Part shown: positions 5,633-11,808 of the stretch, piece after piece
Numbering within the stretch: position 1 is the stretch's first letter
Layout: each line of letters begins with the position of its first letter
DNA from: a virus
Reading direction: 5' to 3' (one strand)
Length of the DNA: 21,803 bases
Virus record (IMG/VR): IMGVR_UViG_3300012000_000143
Coordinates: 1-21,803 of that record
Made by a program: the position numbers and the translations under genes
Notes under the pieces: generated by a model
What the model saw: only the letters and a program-made list of their open reading frames with translations
Told to the model about the DNA's origin: nothing
The model's database searches: none

Positions 5633-8296
5633 TCAGTTATTGTCGCGGTCAAACACAACACACTCGGTTGTTAGGAGAAGTTGAGCTACTGAGCTAGCAT
5701 ACTCCAGGGCTAGCCGTGAAACTTTCACCGGATCAATAACCCCAGACTTGATCAGGTCACAGAACTCGCCAGTGTTTGCATTGAAACCAAACCTGCTGTG
5801 AGCGTTTGTGCTTCCAGTTTCGTTGAATTCGCTCAGGAGTTTTGCCAAGACCAGATCCGCACTGCCACCAGCGTTCCCAACGATTGTTTTCAGTGGAGCT
5901 TGGCATGCCTCAATAACGACCCGCACCCCAGCGCAGAAATCGTCTGATCTAGTTTTCGAGAGCTCTTGGAGCCTTGTTGACAGTTTGAAAGAATTTGTGC
6001 ACAATGCTGTTCCACCGCCGCCATGGATTCCTTCTTGAACCGCAGCCAGAGTAGCATTGAGCGCATCTTCAACGCGGTCTTTCTTTTCAAACAGCTCAAC
6101 CTCTGTCGAGCCGCCAACCTTCACAACCGCAACACCACCAGAAAGTTTAGCAAGTCTAGTCTTGAGTTGTTCGTACTTCTCATCGCTCAGAACTCCAGGA
6201 GTCTTCCTGGCATGGTCAAGGGAGCTCTCAAGGCTAGCAATTCGTTCCTTCACATGATCGTTTCTGTTCTCGGAAACAAGGAGCGTGCTGGTTTTCCCAG
6301 CGACAACTTTCCCGCAAACACCGAGTTCATTCTTACCAACGGAAGAAAGTGGTTTAGCGTACCCAGAATCAATGAGTTTGGCACCGGTTACAAGGGCAAT
6401 GTCAGAGAGCAGCTCATGCCTGTGATCACCGAACGCTGGCGCTCTGATAGCACAGACTTTGATGATCTTGTTTGTCTTGTTGACAATCAGAGCATGCAGC
6501 GCTTCCCCCTCAACATCATCAGCAATGATCAGGAGCGCTTTGTTTTCCTGCTGCACAACTTCAAGCACCCTCAAGATATCTTTCATCGAAGAGATCTTCT
6601 GAGTGGTCACTAGCACATAACAGTCATTGAACTCAGCAGTCAGTTTCTCTTGGTTTGTAACAAAGTACGGCGATATGTAACCGTTAGATATCTCCAGCCC
6701 ATCTGTCACTTCCAAGGTTGTCTTGGTGCTCTTTGCCGGCTCTACAGTAATCAGCCCGTTTGGTCCAACTTTCTCAACCGCATCAGCAATCAGTTCGCCG
6801 ATCTTCCTGTCACGAGATGAGATCTGACCAACGCTGATAACCGCTTCGCGGTCCCCACTGACTGACACGGATCCAGCCACCATGTCATCGATCACAACCT
6901 TGGTGGCCCACTCAATACCTTTCTGTAGGTCAGAAGTCGACCTCCCAGATGCCTTCATCTTCAGTCCAGAGTACAAAAGGTTATAGGCCAAGACAGAGGC
7001 CGTCGTTGTATTATGCGTAGGCACAAAATCGTTTGTGATGTACAGATGATCTTCGTTGCTTACCTTGATGCAGACCATCTCTGTTTTTTGAGACGTCTTT
7101 TCAATGTCCAATAGCGCCAGACCATGTTTGTTTCCTTTCAGTTGCGTTACTCTATAGATTGGCTTGGTGCTGAAGCTTCCGTCGCCAGCCTTCCTTTCCA
7201 ATTTTCTGACATGGATCTGTAGCCCCAAACTCCTGCACAGGTGCACAAAATCCAAACACAGCTTCTCGCTTACTGTACTAAGTTCAAACAGTCCTCTCCC
7301 CGAAATCGTTCCATCGGTATCGATCAACCCCTCCAGTAGTTTTCTCCTGCTTTCAAGTGAAGAAAACAGATAGTTTGCCGGAATGAACTTTGTATGGCTA
7401 TTAGTCCCAAGAAGTCCCAGAGTACGAAGATGTCTCTTCACTATCGATCTGTTGCCGTTTTCATCTTTTGGCGAAGTGCCTGACAGCGTTGCCCTGATAT
7501 AGTGTTTCTTGTCTCTATAGAATCGTTTGTGAACTTTGCATCCTTCAGGCAAGAGCAACCGGTCGATCACATCTTCTTCGCCAAGACCAACGGCAATTTC
7601 AATACGACCATTTTCGCTCAAGCTGCCATCACCGAGTAGCACTCCGAGCAGATACGGATCAAGAGGCAACTCGCTTGATTGGAATTCTATCTGCGTTGGT
7701 CGTACAAAGTATTTAGTACCAACGCTGCGTCGGATACCAGATTTGATTATTTCACCAGTAGTCATGCATTTTTCGTCACCATTGTACGTGACAACGGACC
7801 AGAGATGGTTTTCACTACATTCGACAACACGAGTTGTCTTGTTGCCGTCACCAAAATGCATTTTATATACGGTTTGCACGCCTTGAGGAAATATGCCAAG
7901 CACGTGCTGTAGTGTGCCATTGGTGCCGCATATCACGTCGCCAGTTTTCAACTGTCCGATGGTTGTCCATCCTGTTGGGGTAAGCACTTTTGCATGCATC
8001 GGTTGTGGGCCATCTCCGCAGGCTTCGTTGGTTTTTGCTGCAACTTCTTTGATCAGGTTTGCTCCAACAGACTCCAGTCTGTCCTTGAGGTTGATTGAAC
8101 GAGCAACGGTCACACCATCCTTTGTGATCAGTGGCGCGGTCACTCCGTTATCAATGATAACGTTCTTGCCTTTTGGACCCATGGTGGAGCTGACAGCGGT
8201 AAACAACTTCTTTGCACCACGCATCATTCCGTCTGTTGCGGCAGATCCAAAAACAACGCTATCAAGTTCTTCGGCGGCCTCTTTGTTTTGTTTCAT
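5633..8296 (-). CDS. groEL: GroEL/Cpn60 chaperonin precursor interrupted by an intein
   Basis: The 887-residue precursor is a 554-residue group I chaperonin plus a 333-residue intein (97-429). Extein signatures are TMGPKGKNVII (38-48), ITKDGVTVAR (57-66), EVAAKTNEACGDG (84-96) running into TTTASVLAYN (430-439), PAFGDHR, LAKLSGGVAVVKVGG, and RVEDALNATLAAVQEG, which contains the catalytic Asp equivalent to E. coli D398. It ends SSVAQLLLTTECVVFDRDNN without a Gly-Gly-Met tail. Expected role: ATP-driven refolding of phage proteins, plausibly the large gp23-like capsid protein, since T4 gp23 requires the host GroEL. The intein splits the nucleotide-binding Gly-Asp-Gly/Thr-Thr-Thr loop, so unspliced protein should not turn over ATP. 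The start overlaps the stop of the gene at 8769 as ATGA. The phage GroEL is complete, not a remnant. Confidence 0.96.
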   Translation of the reverse strand: MKQNKEAAEELDSVVFGSAATDGMMRGAKKLFTAVSSTMGPKGKNVIIDNGVTAPLITKDGVTVARSINLKDRLESVGANLIKEVAAKTNEACGDGPQPMHAKVLTPTGWTTIGQLKTGDVICGTNGTLQHVLGIFPQGVQTVYKMHFGDGNKTTRVVECSENHLWSVVTYNGDEKCMTTGEIIKSGIRRSVGTKYFVRPTQIEFQSSELPLDPYLLGVLLGDGSLSENGRIEIAVGLGEEDVIDRLLLPEGCKVHKRFYRDKKHYIRATLSGTSPKDENGNRSIVKRHLRTLGLLGTNSHTKFIPANYLFSSLESRRKLLEGLIDTDGTISGRGLFELSTVSEKLCLDFVHLCRSLGLQIHVRKLERKAGDGSFSTKPIYRVTQLKGNKHGLALLDIEKTSQKTEMVCIKVSNEDHLYITNDFVPTHNTTTASVLAYNLLYSGLKMKASGRSTSDLQKGIEWATKVVIDDMVAGSVSVSGDREAVISVGQISSRDRKIGELIADAVEKVGPNGLITVEPAKSTKTTLEVTDGLEISNGYISPYFVTNQEKLTAEFNDCYVLVTTQKISSMKDILRVLEVVQQENKALLIIADDVEGEALHALIVNKTNKIIKVCAIRAPAFGDHRHELLSDIALVTGAKLIDSGYAKPLSSVGKNELGVCGKVVAGKTSTLLVSENRNDHVKERIASLESSLDHARKTPGVLSDEKYEQLKTRLAKLSGGVAVVKVGGSTEVELFEKKDRVEDALNATLAAVQEGIHGGGGTALCTNSFKLSTRLQELSKTRSDDFCAGVRVVIEACQAPLKTIVGNAGGSADLVLAKLLSEFNETGSTNAHSRFGFNANTGEFCDLIKSGVIDPVKVSRLALEYASSVAQLLLTTECVVFDRDNN
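7010..8008 (-). mobile_element. Class 3-type intein with LAGLIDADG homing endonuclease, in GroEL
   Basis: This 333-residue in-frame insert lies between Gly and Thr of the chaperonin GDG/TTT loop. The N-terminal block (PQPMHAKVLTPTGW) opens with Pro rather than Cys or Ser. Block B ends ENHLW (W70), block F reads MVCIKV (C313 in the place of the usual Asp), and block G is FVPTHN (T331, H332, N333), followed by Thr +1. A non-nucleophilic residue 1, the W/C/T triplet and Thr +1 are the published marks of class 3 inteins, such as the mycobacteriophage Bethlehem DnaB intein. There splicing starts from the block F Cys. Two LAGLIDADG helices, LLGVLLGDGSL (120-130) and LLEGLIDTDGTI (224-235), keep their acidic residues, so homing activity is likely. 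Removing it restores GroEL with no residue gained or lost. Confidence 0.93.
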
Positions 8297-8769
8297 ACGT
8301 CTATCTCTAAGTCAATCTTTGTGCCATCTGGCATTGTCACTGTTGGTTTTTTCTTTGGCTGGTTGTGTATTGCTCGATCCTGATCAGATGCACTCCTGGG
8401 CGAATTATTGGCACTCTCCGCTGGCGTTTGTGACGCACCAAAACTAAGCATCGACAGCTTCTCCGCATTTTCAACTAAGTTTGAAACAATAGCCTCAAAC
8501 TTGTCAATGAGATACCGTTTCGCAGTCTCAAGGGTCGGAAACCATTGATCACCAATCGTTTCTAGCTGCAAGAGCTGTGTGGTTACTGAACTATCTTCCG
8601 CAAAGGTATCCAGCCTGACAGTGTATGTTTTCTTTGTTCCACTGATCGATTTGTGGACAACCTCTTCAGTTACTTGGACTGGATAGAGCGCACCAGTCTC
8701 GGAAGCAACACAGTATATCACTTGCCCGATCTCTAACTGATGACTTTGTTGTTGCAGAGGATCTGTCAT
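8293..8769 (-). CDS. Unknown protein (158 residues) upstream of groEL
   Basis: It starts MTDPLQQQSHQLEIGQVIYC at 8769; no strong ribosome site precedes it, but it lies 25 bases after the gene at 9208, and its stop overlaps the groEL start by 4 bases. Residues 12-95 look like a small beta domain (GQVIYCVASETGALYPVQV, KKTYTVRLD) followed by a helix (TLETAKRYLIDKFEAIVSNL). Residues 108-145 are Ser/Asn/Lys-rich and probably disordered, and the chain ends in a strand-like tail, VTMPDGTKIDLEIDV. I recognise no named family. Translational coupling to groEL suggests joint expression, not necessarily joint function. Confidence 0.8.
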   Translation of the reverse strand: MTDPLQQQSHQLEIGQVIYCVASETGALYPVQVTEEVVHKSISGTKKTYTVRLDTFAEDSSVTTQLLQLETIGDQWFPTLETAKRYLIDKFEAIVSNLVENAEKLSMLSFGASQTPAESANNSPRSASDQDRAIHNQPKKKPTVTMPDGTKIDLEIDV

Positions 8770-8794
8770 TGGAGTGCGCGTTCACTGGCCCAGG

Positions 8795-9208
8795 TCAGTT
8801 AGACAACCCTGACTGACGAAGGATTTTTTCATAGTCTTCTTTCAACACTAAGATAGTTTCCTTGTTTCCAGTCTTCTTCTCATAAGGAATGAGATCCAAA
8901 CCCTCAAGGGCTCGCCGCATCTTTGTCTCACTGTCATAGCCTGAGTACAGAGAGAACAGCGCCATGATTTTTTCAAACGCGGTGCTGTGCAGTCTCATTG
9001 GCATGATCTGTCTCACTGGGATTCTACGGTCGCTTGCTTCTTTGATCAGTCGGTCGTAGTCAACTATGATCATGTCAGTTCTGTCGCCGCCATAGATCGC
9101 GTACTGTTTGTCTATGAGACGCACGCGGAGCTTTGACTCGGAGCTGTGACCACCAAAGTTCTTGACTTCGTTCAGGATGTTTCCTATGACTGTCTGGTGG
9201 AGTTTCAT
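8795..9208 (-). CDS. Unknown protein (137 residues)
   Basis: It begins MKLHQTVIGNILNEVKNFGG at 9208, with ATGA overlapping the stop of the preceding gene, and ends SGLSN. The pattern is mixed helix and strand: an N-terminal helix, strands at KLRVRLID, YAIYGG and DMIIVDY, then helices at LIKEASDRR, AFEKIMALFSLYSG and EDYEKILRQSG. No catalytic motif, membrane segment or signal peptide is visible and I recognise no family. It is probably cytoplasmic, in the same transcript as its neighbours. Confidence 0.75.
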   Translation of the reverse strand: MKLHQTVIGNILNEVKNFGGHSSESKLRVRLIDKQYAIYGGDRTDMIIVDYDRLIKEASDRRIPVRQIMPMRLHSTAFEKIMALFSLYSGYDSETKMRRALEGLDLIPYEKKTGNKETILVLKEDYEKILRQSGLSN

Positions 9209-9666
9209 TTACTTGTTCCTACGTCTTCCTTTGCTCTGGCGGCAATTCTTTCGTTCACAATGTTCTCGGCTAGTTTGCTAGCTGTCTCTAGAAGTTCATT
9301 GCCCTTCTTCTTCGCAACCTTCAGAGGCTCTAGACCAATTGATATTCTTATGTGATCGACAGTCTCGATGAATGCCTTGTTCTGTTTGCCGCCAAACTTC
9401 TTCGAAAGGGCCTCCTCAACCTCTTTGAAATCCACGAACATATGTGGCCACGGGCCTTCCATCACAGGCTCACCATTCTGTAACTCCTCAGTTTCACGAT
9501 ATTCCATCACAAACAGCCCCGCGGGCATGTCGGCATCTGCTGGGATGATCACATAAGGAATTGGTGAAACTTTCTCGCCATCAAAGTTTGGAGTTTCATA
9601 TAGAATCTCTGGGAGGTGCTTCATCTTCCGGCGTTGTTTGCCGTTGACTGAATATTTCTGTGACAT
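9205..9666 (-). CDS. Unknown protein (153 residues)
   Basis: It begins MSQKYSVNGKQRRKMKHLPE at 9666, six bases after the stop of the GapR-like gene, with a GGAGAGG sequence somewhat far upstream. The first 15 residues are strongly basic. Residues 20-80 look beta-rich (ILYETPNF, YVIIPADADMPAGLFVMEY, WPHMFVDF). The C-terminal half is helical and charged (VEEALSKKFGG, LLETASKLAENIVNERIAAR). No family is recognised. Its stop overlaps the next start (ATGA), so translation of the two is probably coupled. Confidence 0.75.
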   Translation of the reverse strand: MSQKYSVNGKQRRKMKHLPEILYETPNFDGEKVSPIPYVIIPADADMPAGLFVMEYRETEELQNGEPVMEGPWPHMFVDFKEVEEALSKKFGGKQNKAFIETVDHIRISIGLEPLKVAKKKGNELLETASKLAENIVNERIAARAKEDVGTSK

Positions 9667-9672
9667 ATAAGC

Positions 9673-9975
9673 TCAGTCAACCTCTCCGCCAAGCACATGA
9701 ACAAACAGATCAAAGTAGTGCTTGCGTTCGACCTTGGAACGCAGCTCTACTTCTTTCATTGCCAACTTCAGAGTCTTTGTGTCGAGCTTGTCAGAGTATT
9801 CTTCGACCAACTCTTTCTTCTGTTGCTTGAGCTCAAGCTCTTCGTTCTCAAGCGTCCTGTATCTGTCTATGAACTCAGTCACGATTGGTTTAAGATCGTT
9901 GATGTTCTCTGGCATGTTGTTTGGCTGCTCTGCGCCGCCATGCTGTTTGCGGTTTTTACGTCTGCCGGTTGTCAT
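9673..9975 (-). CDS. GapR-like (DUF2312-type) DNA-binding protein
   Basis: This 100-residue protein has a basic, Asn/Gln-rich N-terminus (MTTGRRKNRKQHGG) and then, from about residue 31, the layout of the GapR family. A long helix with regular acidic and basic residues (EFIDRYRTLENEELELKQQK) leads through KELVEEYSDKL to the family-like DTKTLKLAMKEVELR, followed by the short Asp-Leu-Phe-Val-His-Val-Leu-Gly end, which parallels the Asp-Leu-Tyr-Met-x-Ala-Leu-Gly end of GapR. Known GapR is an alphaproteobacterial nucleoid protein that clamps overtwisted DNA ahead of polymerases and forks. A phage copy could assist topoisomerases during phage replication or compete with host GapR. The match is by eye to remembered family patterns. 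No clear ribosome site; a hairpin (9984-10012) lies just before the start. Confidence 0.65.
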   Translation of the reverse strand: MTTGRRKNRKQHGGAEQPNNMPENINDLKPIVTEFIDRYRTLENEELELKQQKKELVEEYSDKLDTKTLKLAMKEVELRSKVERKHYFDLFVHVLGGEVD

Positions 9976-9983
9976 TGGTTATT

Positions 9984-10012
9984 AACTCAGTACCTGTTCT
10001 CTAGGCTGAGTT
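9984..10012. repeat. Bulged inverted repeat upstream of the GapR-like gene
   Basis: AACTCAG (9984-9990) and CCT (9993-9995) pair with AGG (10003-10005) and CTGAGTT (10006-10012). This gives a 10-bp stem with a two-base bulge and a 7-base loop, in the 76-base gap between the 390-residue gene and the GapR-like gene. It could be a weak terminator for the former or an operator or leader element for the latter. There is no U-tract. Confidence 0.4.
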
Positions 10013-10051
10013 ATGTCACGAACAATCGGTGATGTATAGTTGTTTTCTCTA

Positions 10052-11224
10052 TCACATGGCCGCGGACATGACTTGCTTGAACTCGCCAGCGGTCGCAACG
10101 CCATTTGGATCCTCTGCTATGATTGGTTTGTACTTCTTCATGATCGAGTCCAGGATCGCATTCTTTTTGTTCGCCAGCTCCGCCGACCAGCGAGCCATCT
10201 CCTGGTCATTGATCTGAAGAGGCCCGGCATTTGCTCTAAGGTCTTGTTTCACTGCTGGGAACATTGGAGCCAGGAGAGTTTCGGTGTTTTTCTTCACGAA
10301 ACTGAGTTCTCTGTCCTTGGTGTTTTTGAAGATCTCATCCATGAAATGCTGCATGTCTTCTTGGTAAGTTTTCCCCAAGACCTTCTTCAATGTTTCCAGG
10401 TTCTTCTTGAGGCTAGTAGAGCTCACACCGCTGGGTGCAGCCTCTGCCATGACTTGCGACATGGCATGCGTGGGTGTGTGAAACTCATCATTTGCCAAGT
10501 GGAAGATGTTGCCAAGAAGTCCGCGCTCCTTATAGTTCGCTGTCGAATAACTGAAAGGCCGGTAGAGGTGACTGCGGATATAGGAGTCAAGGTTTCCTGG
10601 ATCTCTCATGTCATCTGGAAGGTTGATAATCCTGTCGATGAGATGTCCTACAAGGCCGCCGGTTATCACGTTCGTTATAGAAACGGCAGTATCAATTGCT
10701 TGACCAGCAGCCATCATGTTGCCAACGACGCCATAGGGAGCAATAAAGAAGCCAAGACCTATCAAGTCTGGTTTGATTAATTCCCAGCCTGTGTCAAAGC
10801 CGGCCAACTCTTTCTCAAACTGTTGATTGATTGATTTGATGGCCCGAGCTTCCCAGTACATGAATTTTCTGGTGACATAAGATGTGGCAAGGTGCGAGTT
10901 GAAAGGCAAGAGCATGGTCACTGTGCCTGCAAACAGTGATCCCACCGTCGAGAGCGCCTGGACTCCAAGTTTTGCACTGTCTCGCTTCAAGATGTTCCAT
11001 ATGTCTCTGATTGCGGCAAAACCCATTGCACCAAACACGCCATTGCGCGACCACATCCCATTGTCGGAACCAGAAGACGATGAGCCATATCCACCGCCGC
11101 CACCAAGAGAAACGCCATAGCCGCCCTCATAGCCAGGGCTGTCATAGGATCCGTCATCTTGCTCCGTGAGCAGAAGTTCCGCTAGAGTTGTCTTACTTTT
11201 TTGTTTTTGTTTTCCTGGTTTCAT
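10052..11224 (-). CDS. Unknown protein with glycine-rich linker and hydrophobic segments (390 residues)
   Basis: It begins MKPGKQKQKSKTTLAELLL at 11224, overlapping the end of the upstream gene by 32 bases. Residues 1-25 are basic. Residues 25-55 are an unusual Gly/Ser/Tyr-rich stretch (GGYGVSLGGGGGYGSSSSG). Two hydrophobic regions follow: about 88-105 (LSTVGSLFAGTVTMLLPF) and about 154-195 (LIGLGFFIAPYGVVGNMMAA, continuing through SITNVITGGLVGHLI), which could be membrane segments. The C-terminal half is charged and helical. I recognise no family. It lies next to the head module but on the opposite strand. It might be a virion or membrane-associated protein; this is inference from composition only. 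Confidence 0.8.
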   Translation of the reverse strand: MKPGKQKQKSKTTLAELLLTEQDDGSYDSPGYEGGYGVSLGGGGGYGSSSSGSDNGMWSRNGVFGAMGFAAIRDIWNILKRDSAKLGVQALSTVGSLFAGTVTMLLPFNSHLATSYVTRKFMYWEARAIKSINQQFEKELAGFDTGWELIKPDLIGLGFFIAPYGVVGNMMAAGQAIDTAVSITNVITGGLVGHLIDRIINLPDDMRDPGNLDSYIRSHLYRPFSYSTANYKERGLLGNIFHLANDEFHTPTHAMSQVMAEAAPSGVSSTSLKKNLETLKKVLGKTYQEDMQHFMDEIFKNTKDRELSFVKKNTETLLAPMFPAVKQDLRANAGPLQINDQEMARWSAELANKKNAILDSIMKKYKPIIAEDPNGVATAGEFKQVMSAAM

Positions 11225-11735
11225 TGCGGACAGTCTGGGTTGATATCAGAGAAGCCATGAGCTCTTTCCTAGCTAACAAGGCAGCACTAGCGAGTGTGTT
11301 CTTGTCATAGATCGTTTGGTACTGTTTTCTTTTAGGATCATTCGGCTGACAATATCTCTCAGGTCTGATTGTGAGTCTGACCCCTGTGATAGCAGCCCAA
11401 TAATCTAAGATGGCGAACTCAACCTCGTTGTGATAAAACTTTTTGTCTGATCTACGTTTGGTTAGCAATCCTTTGGCTTTAAGTTTTGGATCAAGATAGA
11501 ACACTAGCTTCTGTTTGATGTTCAACCAGTCGTTCGTTGTTGTCCCTACAATCTCCCAGAGGTAGTTCAGGCGATTCATGAACGCATCCACATGTTGTTC
11601 TTCCCCGTCCAGTTTCGCCCTGAGACATTCCAGTAAAACGTTTCTAGAACGATGGAACTCTTCCACTAAAGGATCCTGCCATGGCGCCGTCGGGCGCTGT
11701 TCTGGAGAGACAGTGTTTTCATCGGTGGTACACAT
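11193..11735 (-). CDS. Unknown protein (180 residues), first gene of the leftward block
   Basis: It begins MCTTDENTVSPEQRPTAPWQ at 11735, with a good ribosome site (GGAAG, 6 bases before the ATG). It is divergent from the portal gene across a 73-base gap and is the first leftward gene visible after that gap. Residues 20-110 are mainly helical (FHRSRNVLLECLRAKL, HVDAFMNRLNYLWEIVG), then LLTKRRSDKKFYHNEVEF, then AAITGVRLTIRPERYCQP. The C-terminus is very basic (RNETRKTKTKK) and lies in the part that overlaps the next gene. No family is recognised. Confidence 0.8.
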   Translation of the reverse strand: MCTTDENTVSPEQRPTAPWQDPLVEEFHRSRNVLLECLRAKLDGEEQHVDAFMNRLNYLWEIVGTTTNDWLNIKQKLVFYLDPKLKAKGLLTKRRSDKKFYHNEVEFAILDYWAAITGVRLTIRPERYCQPNDPKRKQYQTIYDKNTLASAALLARKELMASLISTQTVRNETRKTKTKK

Positions 11736-11750
11736 GTATGACTTCCGGAA

Positions 11751-11758
11751 TATAAATA
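11751..11758 (+). promoter_or_regulatory. T4-type late promoter ahead of the portal gene
   Basis: TATAAATA, the exact T4 late-promoter octamer, lies in the divergent gap 58 bases upstream of the portal ATG, pointing into the head module. In T4 this element needs no -35 box and is read by host polymerase with the phage gp55/gp33/gp45 system. I found no second perfect copy in the intergenic regions of this window, so the whole head module may rely on this one. The surrounding arrangement fits late expression of structural genes. Confidence 0.7.
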
Positions 11759-11808
11759 AGAATTGGTTGCAATGAGTACTTGCTAGCCATCATTAAGGCC
11801 ATATACAA

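Noticed and set aside
6023-6613. A 196-codon plus-strand open frame
   Set aside because: It is antisense to unmistakable GroEL coding sequence.
10040-10780. A 246-codon plus-strand open frame
   Set aside because: It lies wholly antisense to the 390-residue minus-strand gene, has unlikely protein composition and no ribosome site; it is a shadow frame.
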